64,000 bases of DNA from positions 1-64,000 of the forward strand of contig JBGAPI010000030.1 of assembly GCA_044221335.1 (NCBI GenBank). Reading direction: 5' to 3'. Below are positions 26,069-35,125 of the stretch, piece by piece. Within the stretch, counting starts at the first letter, position 1, and the number at the start of each line of letters is the position of its first letter. A program made the position numbers and the translations under genes. Source of the stretch: JBGAPI01 sp044221335. Lineage in GTDB: Bacteria > Pseudomonadota > Gammaproteobacteria > Xanthomonadales > Ahniellaceae. The notes below the pieces were generated by a model. The model saw only the letters and a program-made list of their open reading frames with translations. It was not told where the DNA came from and searched no databases.

Positions 26069-28216
26069 GTGATTACTGCTGACAACCTGATCCAAGTGGC
26101 GATCCTGATCGCGCTCGCTCCGCTGGCCGGGGCGATCGTCGCGGGCCTGTTCGGACGGCAGGTCGGCCGCGCCGGCGCGCACTGGGCGACCATCCTCGGC
26201 GTCGGCCTGTCCTGCGTGCTGTCGATCCTGGTGCTGAAGGCGCTGGTGTTCGACGGCGTGGAGGGAGTCAACGCGAACGTCTACACGTTCTACGAGATCG
26301 GCAAGTACAGCGCCCACGTCGGGTTCCAGATCGACCGGCTGTCGGCGATGATGATGGTGGTGGTGACCTTCGTGTCGCTGATGGTGCATGTCTACACCAT
26401 CGGCTACATGGCCGAGGACCCCGGCTACCAGCGCTTCTTCAGCTACATCGCGCTGTTCACCTTCTCGATGCTGATGCTGGTGATGGCGAACAACTTCCTG
26501 CAGCTGTTCTTCGGCTGGGAAGCGGTCGGCCTCGTCTCCTACCTGCTGATCGGCTTCTGGTACACCCGTCCCACCGCGATCTTCGCGAACCTGAAGGCGT
26601 TCCTGGTCAACCGCGTCGGCGACTTCGGCTTCCTTCTCGGAATCGCCTGCGTCATGTTCTGGTTCGGCACCCTCGACTACAGGCAGGTGTTCGAGCACGC
26701 GCACGACATCGTCGGCAAGACGATGACGATCAAGGGCATCGAGTTCGACGTGCCGGGCACCAGCCTCCATCTCGTGCTGATGAAGGACATGGTCTGGCAG
26801 GTCGCCACCTTCATCTGCATCTGCCTGTTCATCGGCGCGATGGGCAAGTCGGCGCAGGTGCCGCTGCACGTGTGGCTGCCGGACTCGATGGAAGGTCCGA
26901 CCCCCATCTCGGCGCTGATCCACGCCGCCACCATGGTCACCGCCGGCATCTTCATGGTGAGCCGGATGTCGCCGCTGTTCGAGCTGTCCGACACGGCGCG
27001 CGACGTCGTGCTGCTGATCGGAGCGACCACGGCGTTCTTCACCGGCCTGATCGGCATCGTGCAGAACGACATCAAGCGGGTCGTGGCGTATTCGACGCTG
27101 TCGCAGCTCGGCTACATGACGGTGGCGCTCGGCGTCTCGGCGTACTCCGCCGCGATCTTCCACCTGATGACCCACGCGTTCTTCAAGGCGCTGCTGTTCC
27201 TCGGCGCCGGCTCGGTGATCATCGGCATGCACCACGAGCAGGACATGACCAGGATGGGCGGCCTGCGCAAGTACATGCCGATCACCTACTGGACCGGCGT
27301 GGTCGGCACCCTGGCGCTGATCGGCACGCCGTTCTTCTCCGGCTTCTACTCGAAGGACGTGATCATCGATGCCGTCCGCGAGTCGACCCATGAAGGCGGC
27401 TGGGTCAACACCTACGCCTACTGGTCGGTGCTCGCCGGCGTGTTCGTCACCGCGCTGTACAGCTTCCGCCTGCTGTTCCTGACCTACCATGGCGAGGAGC
27501 GCTTCCGTGCCGCCCATGCGCACGGCCACGACGACCACGCCGCGCACCACGACGAGCATGCCGCGCACGACCACGACGCCGCGCACGGCCACGACGACCA
27601 CCACGACCATGACGCCCACCATGGACAGGCCCACGAGCCGCACGAGTCGCCCTGGGTGGTGACGGTGCCGCTGATCCTGCTGGCGATCCCGTCTGTGCTG
27701 ATCGGAGCGATCGCCGCGAAGCCGATGCTGTTCGACGGCTTCTTCGGCAAGGCGATCTTCGTCGAGCCCGAGCACGACGTGCTCGCCAAGGTCGGCGAGG
27801 AGTTCCACGACTGGTTCAGTTTCGCCGTGCACGGCTTCGCCGGAGCGCCGTTCTGGCTGATGATCGCCGCTGCCGGCCTCGCGACCTACATCTACCTGTT
27901 CAATCCGGCGCTGTCCGACCGGATCAAGCAGGCGCTGCTGCCGCTGTGGAAGATCCTCGACCGCAAGTACGGTTTCGACGATCTCTACCAGGCACTGTTC
28001 GCGCGCGGAAGCCTCAACCTGGGCGGCTTCTTCTACAAGGGCGGCGACACCGCGCTGATCGACAACACCGTGATCAACGGCTCCGCCTGGCTGATCGAGC
28101 GCCTGTCCGGCGTCGTCCGCCGCCTGCAGACCGGATACCTCTACCACTACGCCTTCGCCATGATCGCCGGACTGATCGCCCTGCTGGGCGCCTACGTCGT
28201 CACCGCGGCAAAGTAA
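26069..28216 (+). CDS. nuoL: NADH-quinone oxidoreductase subunit L
   Basis: 715 residues from a GTG at 26069 (MITADNLIQVAILIALAPLAG), which fits the family N-terminus; a TTG at 26051 would add six residues. It is an antiporter-like proton-pumping subunit with about 16 helices: FFGWEAVGLVSYLLIGFWY, VPLHVWLPDSMEGPTPISAL and HAATMV with the conserved Lys/His channel residues. A His-rich insert (about residues 480-524, 18 His in 47 residues) sits in the loop after FRLLFLTYHGEE. The best ribosome site upstream points to an ATG at 26044 in another frame, so the start is not settled. Confidence 0.94.
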   Translation: MITADNLIQVAILIALAPLAGAIVAGLFGRQVGRAGAHWATILGVGLSCVLSILVLKALVFDGVEGVNANVYTFYEIGKYSAHVGFQIDRLSAMMMVVVTFVSLMVHVYTIGYMAEDPGYQRFFSYIALFTFSMLMLVMANNFLQLFFGWEAVGLVSYLLIGFWYTRPTAIFANLKAFLVNRVGDFGFLLGIACVMFWFGTLDYRQVFEHAHDIVGKTMTIKGIEFDVPGTSLHLVLMKDMVWQVATFICICLFIGAMGKSAQVPLHVWLPDSMEGPTPISALIHAATMVTAGIFMVSRMSPLFELSDTARDVVLLIGATTAFFTGLIGIVQNDIKRVVAYSTLSQLGYMTVALGVSAYSAAIFHLMTHAFFKALLFLGAGSVIIGMHHEQDMTRMGGLRKYMPITYWTGVVGTLALIGTPFFSGFYSKDVIIDAVRESTHEGGWVNTYAYWSVLAGVFVTALYSFRLLFLTYHGEERFRAAHAHGHDDHAAHHDEHAAHDHDAAHGHDDHHDHDAHHGQAHEPHESPWVVTVPLILLAIPSVLIGAIAAKPMLFDGFFGKAIFVEPEHDVLAKVGEEFHDWFSFAVHGFAGAPFWLMIAAAGLATYIYLFNPALSDRIKQALLPLWKILDRKYGFDDLYQALFARGSLNLGGFFYKGGDTALIDNTVINGSAWLIERLSGVVRRLQTGYLYHYAFAMIAGLIALLGAYVVTAAK

Positions 28217-28228
28217 GGACGAAACTCC

Positions 28229-29773
28229 ATGACCTCCTTGCCGCTCCTCAGTGTCCTCATCTGGCTGCCGATCGCCGGCGCGGCGGCGGTGCTCGCCTGC
28301 GGCGACGCCCGCCCGAACCTCGCGCGCTGGCTGGCGCTCGCCGTCGCGATCGCCACCGTCGTGCTGTGCGTGCCGCTGCTGCAGTCCTTCGACTCGACGA
28401 ACGGCGCGATGCAGCTGGTCGAGCAGCGCGAATGGCTGCCGTCGCTGAACGTCTGGTACCACCTCGGCGTCGATGGCGTCTCCGTCGCGCTGATCTGCCT
28501 CACGACCTTCTGCACGGTGCTGGTCCTGGCCGGCGCCTGGGAGGTGATCGAGGTCAAGGTCCACCAGTACTTCGCGGCCTTCCTGGTGCTGGAAGCGCTG
28601 ATGATCGGCGTGTTCTGCGCGCTGGACGCGATGCTGTTCTACGTGTTCTTCGAGGCCATGCTGATCCCGATGTTCATCATCATCGGCCTCTGGGGCGGAC
28701 CGCGCCGCGTCTACGCGACACTGAAGTTCTTCCTCTACACGTTCGCCGGCTCGATCCTGATGCTGATCGCGCTGATCTACATGTACCAGCGCACGCTGTC
28801 CTTCGACCTCGCCACGCTGGCCCACTACAAGTTCACCCTGGCCGAGCAGAAATGGCTGTTCTGGGCGTTCTTCGCCGCCTTCGCGGTGAAGGTCCCGATG
28901 TGGCCGGTGCACACCTGGCTGCCGGACGCCCACGTCGAGGCGCCGACCGGCGGCTCGGTGATCCTGGCGGCGGTGATGCTGAAGATCGGCGGTTACGGCT
29001 TCCTGCGCTTCTCGCTGCCGATCACCCCGGATGCCGCGCACGTGCTGTCCGGCGTGGTGATCCTGTTCTCGCTGATCGCGGTCGTCTACATCGGCTTCGT
29101 CGCGCTGGTGCAGTCGGACATGAAGAAGCTGATCGCCTACAGCTCGATCTCCCACATGGGCTTCGTGACGCTCGGCACCTTCATCGCCTGCTCGCTGCTG
29201 CGCGAGTCCCACAATGCCGACGCCGCGCGCCTCGGCCTGCAGGGCGCGATGGTGCAGATGATGTCGCACGGCTTCGTCTCCGGCGCGATGTTCTCCTGCG
29301 TCGGCGTGCTCTACGACCGCGTGCACAGCCGCCAGATCAAGGACTACGGCGGCGTGGTGCAGAAGATGCCGTGGTTCGCGACCCTGTTCGTGCTGTTCGC
29401 GATGGCCAACTGCGGCCTGCCCGGCACCAGCGGCTTCGTCGGCGAGTTCATGGTGATCGTGGCGACTTTCCAGACCTCGGTCTCCAACGCGGCGGTCGCC
29501 GGCCTCACCCTGATCCTCGGCGCCGCCTACACGCTGTGGCTGGTCAAGCGGGTGATCTTCGGCGCCGCGGTGCACGCCCACGTGCAGCAGCTGGAGGACA
29601 TCAACCGCCGCGAGGCGCTGGTGCTGTCCGCCTTCGCCGCCGCGGTGCTGGCCTTCGGCCTCTATCCGAAGCCGCTGGTCGCGCTGATGGATGCCGCCGT
29701 CGCCAAGGTGGCCGCCAGTGCGCAGGTGATCAAGGACCCGGACGGCCTCAAGTCCGCCGGCTACGCCCACTGA
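28229..29773 (+). CDS. nuoM: NADH-quinone oxidoreductase subunit M
   Basis: 514 residues, an antiporter-like subunit with 14 helices. Conserved segments include YVFFEAMLIPMFIIIGLWGG, VPMWPVHTWLPDAHVEAPTG and GSVILAAVMLKIGGYGFLRF, with the Glu and Lys residues of the proton channel. It starts 12 bases after nuoL. Confidence 0.97.
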   Translation: MTSLPLLSVLIWLPIAGAAAVLACGDARPNLARWLALAVAIATVVLCVPLLQSFDSTNGAMQLVEQREWLPSLNVWYHLGVDGVSVALICLTTFCTVLVLAGAWEVIEVKVHQYFAAFLVLEALMIGVFCALDAMLFYVFFEAMLIPMFIIIGLWGGPRRVYATLKFFLYTFAGSILMLIALIYMYQRTLSFDLATLAHYKFTLAEQKWLFWAFFAAFAVKVPMWPVHTWLPDAHVEAPTGGSVILAAVMLKIGGYGFLRFSLPITPDAAHVLSGVVILFSLIAVVYIGFVALVQSDMKKLIAYSSISHMGFVTLGTFIACSLLRESHNADAARLGLQGAMVQMMSHGFVSGAMFSCVGVLYDRVHSRQIKDYGGVVQKMPWFATLFVLFAMANCGLPGTSGFVGEFMVIVATFQTSVSNAAVAGLTLILGAAYTLWLVKRVIFGAAVHAHVQQLEDINRREALVLSAFAAAVLAFGLYPKPLVALMDAAVAKVAASAQVIKDPDGLKSAGYAH

Positions 29774-29806
29774 TCGCGCCCGTCCCGATTCGATTGAAGG
29801 TCCACC

Positions 29807-31291
29807 ATGACTCCTGAAGTCTTCCATGCCGCCAGCGACTCGACGATCGCGATGTGGCTGAACGCGTCGGTGCCGGAACTGTTCCTGACCGCGGCCGTGT
29901 CGTTCCTGCTGCTCGCGGACCTCGGCGTGCCGGCGTCCCGTCGCGGCCTGACCCACTTCGGCGCGCTGCTCGCGCTGGTCATCACGATGGTGCTGACCCT
30001 GCGCGGGATGAACCCCGATCCGCGGGCCTCCGGGCGGATGCTGTTCGGCGACATGCTGGTGCACGACAGCCTCGCGGACCTGATGAAGCTCGGCATCGAC
30101 CTCGTCACCTTCCTGGTGCTGGTCTACGCGAAACCCTCGCTGAAGGAGCGCGGCCTGTTCCAGGGCGAGTACTACTCCCTGGTGCTGTTCGCCGTGCTCG
30201 GCATGCACCTCCTGGTCGCCTCGGCCAACATGGTCTCGCTGTACCTCGGTCTCGAGCTCCTCGCGCTGTCGTCCTACGCCCTGGTCGCGCTGCAGCGCGA
30301 CTCCGCGCTGTCCTCCGAGGCGGCGATGAAGTACTTCGTGCTCGGCGCGCTGGCCTCGGGCCTGCTGCTGTTCGGCATGTCGCTGATCTACGGCGCCAGC
30401 GGCCACCTCGATTTCGACGGCATCCAGGAAGTCGCCTACCGCGGCAACGAACGGGTGATGATGCTGACCGGCCTGACCTTCCTCGTGGTGGGCATCGGCT
30501 TCAAGTTCGGCGCGGTGCCGTTCCAGATGTGGGTGCCCGACGTCTACCACGGCGCGCCGACCGCGGTGACCCTGTTCATCTCCAGCGCGCCGAAGATCGC
30601 CGCGTTCGGCATGGCCTACCGCCTGCTGGAGGACGGACTGGGTCCGATGTTCGCCGATTGGCGCCCGATGCTGATCGTGCTGGCGGTCGCCTCTCTCGCG
30701 ATCGGCAACCTGGTCGCGATCGCGCAGACCAACCTGAAGCGGATGCTGGCCTACTCGACCATCGGCCACGTCGGCTACCTGCTGCTCGGCATCATCGATG
30801 AGAGCCCGGAGGGCTACGGCAGCTCGCTGTTCTACGCGCTGACCTACGCCGGCACCTCGGCGGCCGCCTTCGGCCTGATCGTGCTGATGTCGCGCGCCGG
30901 GTTCGAGGCCGAGGAGATCTCCGACTTCCGCGGCCTCAACCAGCGCAGCAGCTGGTACGCCTTCATGATGCTGCTGGTGATGGCCTCGTTCGCCGGCATC
31001 CCGGGTCTGGTGGGCTTCATCGCCAAGCTGTCGGTGCTGAAGGCCGCGGTCAACGCCGGCTACGTCGGACTCGCCGTGTATGCCGGCGTGATGGCGGTGA
31101 TCGGCGCGTTCTATTACCTGCGGGTGATCAAGACCATGTATTTCGACGAGCCGGCCGCCGCCGATGCGCTGCCGCTGCCCGCCGACCTGCCGTTCCGCCT
31201 GGTGCTGTCGACCAACGGCCTCGCACTGCTGGTCCTCGGCCTCGCCGCGGGACCACTGCTGGCCTGGTGCCTGGACGCGACCTACCGCTGA
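29807..31291 (+). CDS. nuoN: NADH-quinone oxidoreductase subunit N
   Basis: 494 residues, the third antiporter-like subunit: LGLELLALSSYALVAL, EAAMKYFVLGALASGLLLFG, FKFGAVPFQMWVPDVYHGAP and MLAYSTIGHVGYLLLG are diagnostic. It closes the operon. A perfect GGTTGCCGG/CCGGCAACC inverted repeat follows 15 bases after the stop. Confidence 0.97.
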   Translation: MTPEVFHAASDSTIAMWLNASVPELFLTAAVSFLLLADLGVPASRRGLTHFGALLALVITMVLTLRGMNPDPRASGRMLFGDMLVHDSLADLMKLGIDLVTFLVLVYAKPSLKERGLFQGEYYSLVLFAVLGMHLLVASANMVSLYLGLELLALSSYALVALQRDSALSSEAAMKYFVLGALASGLLLFGMSLIYGASGHLDFDGIQEVAYRGNERVMMLTGLTFLVVGIGFKFGAVPFQMWVPDVYHGAPTAVTLFISSAPKIAAFGMAYRLLEDGLGPMFADWRPMLIVLAVASLAIGNLVAIAQTNLKRMLAYSTIGHVGYLLLGIIDESPEGYGSSLFYALTYAGTSAAAFGLIVLMSRAGFEAEEISDFRGLNQRSSWYAFMMLLVMASFAGIPGLVGFIAKLSVLKAAVNAGYVGLAVYAGVMAVIGAFYYLRVIKTMYFDEPAAADALPLPADLPFRLVLSTNGLALLVLGLAAGPLLAWCLDATYR

Positions 31292-31305
31292 GACGTGCGA
31301 CGCCC

Positions 31306-31325
31306 GGTTGCCGGAGCCGGCAACC
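31306..31325. repeat. Hairpin after the nuo operon
   Basis: GGTTGCCGGAGCCGGCAACC folds into an 8-9 bp stem and is followed by a further GGCTGCCGGCGGCCG stem, with no T-tract. It is a plausible 3'-end structure of the nuo transcript. Nothing else is recognised in the 268-base gap up to 31560. Confidence 0.65.
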
Positions 31326-31559
31326 GGCTGCCGGCGGCCGTCCACGGGCGGCACCTCCGGCGCGCGTCCTCCCGGTCGGATCGACGCCGGGCGCGGCGCC
31401 GACCTCCACGAGTCGCGCGACGACGCTGGAACCGCCGTGGCGCGTTCCACCTCACCCAGGGCGCCCCTAGACTGTGCCGTCGTGTTCGCGCACCCGTCGG
31501 CCGCCGGGCCCGTCGTCGAACGCCGCCCCGCATGTCACTCTCCTCCGGCAGCCCAGACC

Positions 31560-32513
31560 ATGAATCTCTCCAAGTCCCGTCGTATCGTCCGCCTCGCCCT
31601 GCTCGTCGTCGGGCTCCATGCGGCGATGACGGCATCCACCGTCGAGGCCCGCAACGGCACGCCCTGGCCGGCGCCGATCGCGCACCCGACCCGCGCCGAG
31701 ATCCGCATCGCGCAGGACGGGCTGCAGGTCGACCGGGTCAGCAAGTCCGGCGAGCTGATGATGACGATCGCCGGCGGCGGGCTCGGCTACATCGCCGCGT
31801 TCGGCTCGCGCAAGACGATGGAACACGCGGCGAAGAGCCGGATCGAGGAAGTCCGCGAGGTGCTGGAGGGTTACGACTTCCGCGGCGCGTTCGAGCGCCG
31901 CTTCCGCGAGCACGCCGATCTCGCCGCGGTCGCGCCACAGCTGGAGCTGTCGTTCCTGCACAGCACCGTGGCCGCCGACCGTGACCGCAAGACCCTGGCC
32001 ACCGGTCGCGACCTGCTGGTGATCGAGCCGCTGCTGACGGTAAGCCAGACCTTCCGCCAGGTGGCGGTGAGCCTGGAGGTGCGGATCGTCGATCGCGAGG
32101 CCGACGGTGACGGCACGATCGACGCCGGCCACGCCACTTTCCATCGCGTCTACCGCTGGGCCCAGGTGCTCCCGCCGCCGCTCGACACCACGGGCAAGCA
32201 CTGGCTCAACCGCTCGGCCGACGACCCGCACTATGCCGACGACAACGCGGAACGCCTGGCCGCGCTCGGCCGCCCGGCGCTGGAGGCGGCGATCACGCGC
32301 GACATCGACCAGGTGATCGCGCTGCTGGTCGCCGACCTCGGGCCGGCGGGCCGCAAGGCCTATGCCGAGCACGATCACTACGACCGCTACCTCGTGTTCG
32401 GCACCCCGGTGCGCGGCGAAAAGCAGGATGCGCTGGGCCTGCCAGGCGAAGTGTTCCGCACACCCTACGGCGTGCTCGGCTTCGAGGGCTTCGGCGCGAC
32501 GGCGAAACCGTGA
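31560..32513 (+). CDS. Exported protein of unknown function
   Basis: 317 residues from the ATG at 31560, which follows a weak purine stretch and opens onto a signal peptide (basic NLSKSRR, then LALLVVGLHAAMTASTVEA). The mature chain has a glycine-rich hydrophobic patch (MTIAGGGLGYIAAFGS), a helical charged stretch (AKSRIEEVREVLEGYDFRGA), and a long mixed domain (LLVIEPLLTVSQTFRQVAVS, VRIVDREADGDGTIDAG). No family is recognised. It lies between nuoN and the initiator tRNA, where related genomes place variable small genes. Confidence 0.75.
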   Translation: MNLSKSRRIVRLALLVVGLHAAMTASTVEARNGTPWPAPIAHPTRAEIRIAQDGLQVDRVSKSGELMMTIAGGGLGYIAAFGSRKTMEHAAKSRIEEVREVLEGYDFRGAFERRFREHADLAAVAPQLELSFLHSTVAADRDRKTLATGRDLLVIEPLLTVSQTFRQVAVSLEVRIVDREADGDGTIDAGHATFHRVYRWAQVLPPPLDTTGKHWLNRSADDPHYADDNAERLAALGRPALEAAITRDIDQVIALLVADLGPAGRKAYAEHDHYDRYLVFGTPVRGEKQDALGLPGEVFRTPYGVLGFEGFGATAKP

Positions 32514-32726
32514 TCGACGGGCGGGTGCGGTGACGCATCGGAACCGCCGTCCGGAAGCGAATACCTGCCTCCGGCGCCCTGGTCTTCGTCCGTCGGCGTC
32601 GCGTTCACGCGTTGAACGCGAATTGTCGCGCTCTGCAAGCCGGCCCTGAAACCCAGCGTTGGCGCCATCTGCGGGGGGCGGCGGACGATCCTCGACCGCG
32701 CGCTCGCGACGCGCGGAAGAAATCGG

Positions 32727-32755
32727 TTGCCTCCGCAGGGCATCCTGCATACAAT
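32727..32755 (+). promoter_or_regulatory. Sigma-70 promoter of tRNA-fMet
   Basis: TTGCCT (32727-32732) and TACAAT (32750-32755) with an ideal 17-bp spacer. The next bases, GCGCGCC, form a GC-rich discriminator of the kind seen on growth-rate and stringently controlled promoters. The tRNA starts 13 bases after the -10. Confidence 0.75.
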
Positions 32756-32768
32756 GCGCGCCGCCTGA

Positions 32769-32845
32769 TGCGGGGTGGAGCAGTCTGGCAGCTCGTCGGG
32801 CTCATAACCCGAAGGTCGCAGGTTCAAATCCTGCCCCCGCTACCA
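32769..32845 (+). tRNA. Initiator tRNA-fMet (anticodon CAT)
   Basis: A 77-nt cloverleaf with anticodon loop CTCATAA, CCA encoded. Initiator identity is shown by three consecutive G-C pairs at the base of the anticodon loop (GGG/CCC) and by an unpaired 1-72 position. Here the 1-72 bases read as T and T. It stands just before rimP-nusA-infB, the metY arrangement known from Escherichia coli. Confidence 0.95.
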
Positions 32846-32918
32846 CGTCCTGGAACGTGGCGCCGCAAGGTGCCCAGTTCCTCCCGCGACACCCGGGAGA
32901 CATCCGGGAGTCGCGCCG

Positions 32919-32948
32919 AAAAAGGAGCCAGTGGCTCCTTTTTTTTTT
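32919..32948 (+). terminator. Intrinsic terminator in the rimP leader
   Basis: AAAAAGGAGCC / GGCTCCTTTTT, an 11-bp stem with a 3-base loop, running into ten T residues in total. It sits between the initiator tRNA and rimP and ends 32 bases before the rimP ATG. It would separate tRNA from mRNA synthesis, so rimP-nusA expression requires read-through. Confidence 0.9.
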
Positions 32949-32980
32949 CCAACCCTTCGAGGTCGCGACGTCCGGTACGA

Positions 32981-33529
32981 ATGAAGCGCGAAGAAATCGA
33001 AAACCTGCTGGCGCCGGTGATCGCGGATCTCGGCCTGGAATGCCTCGGCATCGAGTTCGTGCCGTCGGGCGGCAGCGCCCTGCTGCGCATCTACATCGAC
33101 GTCGACGGCCGTCCGGTCACGATCGAGGACTGCGAGGCGGCCAGCCGCGAGGTTTCGGCGACGCTCGACGTCAACGATCCGATCGGCACCCGCTACACCC
33201 TGGAAGTCTCGTCGCCCGGCATCGAGCGGCCGCTGTTCAAGCCGGCGCACTACCAGCGCTTCGTCGGCAGCGAGATCAAGCTCGAGACCCACCTGCCGGT
33301 CGCGGGCCGGCGCCGCTGGCGCGCGACCCTCGTCGGCGCGGACGACGCCGGCATCGTGCTGTCGCAGGACGGCGCCGAGGCGCGCCTGTCCTATGCCGAC
33401 ATCCTGCGCGCGCGACTGATCGACGACACGGTGGGCCTCCCGGCCGCCAAGCCCGGCAAGGGCAAGGCGCCGGCCAAGGGCAAGCCGCCCGCGAAGGGCA
33501 AGGCCCCCGGCAAGGCCAAGAACAAGTAA
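32981..33529 (+). CDS. rimP: Ribosome maturation factor RimP
   Basis: 182 residues. Motifs of 30S maturation factor RimP: LGLECLGIEFVPSGGSALLR, DGRPVTIEDCEAASREVS, and TLEVSSPGIERPLFKPAHYQ, followed by an Sm-like C-terminal domain. The last ~27 residues are a low-complexity Lys/Pro/Ala/Gly tail (GKGKAPAKGKPPAKG), longer than in many orthologues and probably disordered and RNA-binding. The ATG at 32981 is the first after the terminator. Confidence 0.95.
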   Translation: MKREEIENLLAPVIADLGLECLGIEFVPSGGSALLRIYIDVDGRPVTIEDCEAASREVSATLDVNDPIGTRYTLEVSSPGIERPLFKPAHYQRFVGSEIKLETHLPVAGRRRWRATLVGADDAGIVLSQDGAEARLSYADILRARLIDDTVGLPAAKPGKGKAPAKGKPPAKGKAPGKAKNK

Positions 33530-33577
33530 GCGTTTTCGACTGACACGGCGCGACGACGGTCCCGCCCGGAGCTGAAC

Positions 33578-35083
33578 ATGAGCAAGGAAATCCTGCTGGT
33601 CGTGGATGCGGTCGCCAACGAGAAGGGCGTCTCGCGCGAGGTGATCTTCGAGGCGATCGAGGCCGCGCTGGCCTCGGCGGCGAAGAAGCGCTATCTCGAG
33701 GATGTCGCCATGCGCGTCGACATCCATCGGACCACCGGCGACTACGAGACCTTCCGCCGCTGGGAAGTGGTGGCGGACGACATCGTCATGGAATCGCCGG
33801 ACCGCCAGATCCGCCTGATGGACGTCGTCGACGACCATCCGGAAATGCAGATCGGCGAGTTCGTCGAGGAGAAGGTCGAGAACGCCGACTTCGGCCGCAT
33901 CTCTGCCCAGGCCGCGAAGCAGGTGATCGTGCAGCGCGTGCGCGAGGCCGAACGTGGCCTCGTCGTCGACGCCTACAAGGACCGCGTCGGCGAGCTGGTC
34001 AACGGTATCGTCAAGCGGGTCGAGCGCGGCAGCATCTACCTCGATCTCGGCGCCAACGCCGAGGCCTACATCCCGAAGGAAAAGACCATCCCGCGCGAGA
34101 ACGTGCGTGCCGGCGACCGCGTCCGCGGCTACCTCGCCGAGGTGCGCGCCGAGACCCGCGGACCGCAGCTGTTCGTCTCCCGCACCGCGCCGGAATTCAT
34201 GATCGAGCTGTTCAAGCTCGAAGTGCCGGAAGTCGGCCAGGGCCTCGTCACCATCATGGGCTGCGCCCGCGATCCGGGCGACCGCGCGAAGATCGCCGTG
34301 CGCGCCAACGACCACCGCACCGATCCGATCGGCGCCTGCATCGGCATGCGCGGCTCGCGCGTCCAGGCGGTGTCGAACGAGCTCAACGGCGAGCGCGTCG
34401 ACATCATCCTGCACAACGACAACCCGGCCCAGTTCGTGATCAACGCGATGGCGCCCGCCGCCGTCGAATCGATCATCGTCGACGAGGAAAAGCACTCGAT
34501 GGACATCGCGGTCGCCGAGACCGAGCTGTCCAAGGCGATCGGCCGCGGCGGCCAGAACGTGCGCCTGGCCTCCAAGCTGACCGGCTGGACGCTCAACGTG
34601 ATGACCGCGGCGCAGGTGCAGGCGAAGAGCGAGAGCGAGCAGGAAGCCGCGCGCCAGCTGTTCGTCGACAAGCTCGAGGTCGACCAGGAGATCGCGTCGA
34701 TCCTGGTGCAGGAGGGCTTCTCCACCGTCGAGGAAATCGCCTACGTGCCGCCGGCCGAGCTGCTGGCGATCGAGGAGTTCGACGAGGACATCGTCGAGGA
34801 GCTGCGCGCGCGCGCCCGCGACGCGCTGCTGACCCAGATGATCGCGGCCGAAGAGGACGCCGAGAGCCACAAGCCCAGCGAGGAACTGCTGGCGATGGAC
34901 GGCATGGACGACGAACTCGCCTACGAGCTCGCCGGTCGCGGCGTGTGCTCGCTGGACGACCTCGGCGACCTGGCGGTGGACGACCTGATCGACATCGAGG
35001 GGATGGACGAGGCGCGCGCGGCGAAGCTGATCATGACCGCACGCGCGCCGATGCTGGCGCGGCTCGAACAGGCCGGCAAGTAA
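33578..35083 (+). CDS. nusA: Transcription termination/antitermination protein NusA
   Basis: 501 residues: N-terminal RNA-polymerase-binding domain (1-130), S1 domain (VKRVERGSIYLDLGANAEAY, about 135-200), two KH domains (DPIGACIGMRGSRVQAVSNE and AIGRGGQNVRLASKLTGW), and two C-terminal acidic helix-hairpin-helix repeats (about 365-420 and 440-500). It binds RNA polymerase and rut/box elements. Its position in the rimP-nusA-infB operon is conserved. Confidence 0.98.
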   Translation: MSKEILLVVDAVANEKGVSREVIFEAIEAALASAAKKRYLEDVAMRVDIHRTTGDYETFRRWEVVADDIVMESPDRQIRLMDVVDDHPEMQIGEFVEEKVENADFGRISAQAAKQVIVQRVREAERGLVVDAYKDRVGELVNGIVKRVERGSIYLDLGANAEAYIPKEKTIPRENVRAGDRVRGYLAEVRAETRGPQLFVSRTAPEFMIELFKLEVPEVGQGLVTIMGCARDPGDRAKIAVRANDHRTDPIGACIGMRGSRVQAVSNELNGERVDIILHNDNPAQFVINAMAPAAVESIIVDEEKHSMDIAVAETELSKAIGRGGQNVRLASKLTGWTLNVMTAAQVQAKSESEQEAARQLFVDKLEVDQEIASILVQEGFSTVEEIAYVPPAELLAIEEFDEDIVEELRARARDALLTQMIAAEEDAESHKPSEELLAMDGMDDELAYELAGRGVCSLDDLGDLAVDDLIDIEGMDEARAAKLIMTARAPMLARLEQAGK

Positions 35084-35125
35084 GAACCGAGCAAGCACGC
35101 CCAGCCCATAGCGGAGCGAAGAAAA

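Noticed and set aside
26044..26082. A 12-codon ORF as a gene
   Set aside because: No independent support; reported only as a start-site question for nuoL.
25868..31450. A 1860-codon open frame antisense to nuoL, nuoM and nuoN
   Set aside because: Composition is His/Arg/Gln/Asp-rich low-complexity text produced by reading GC-rich codons backwards; nuoL-N on the plus strand are certain.
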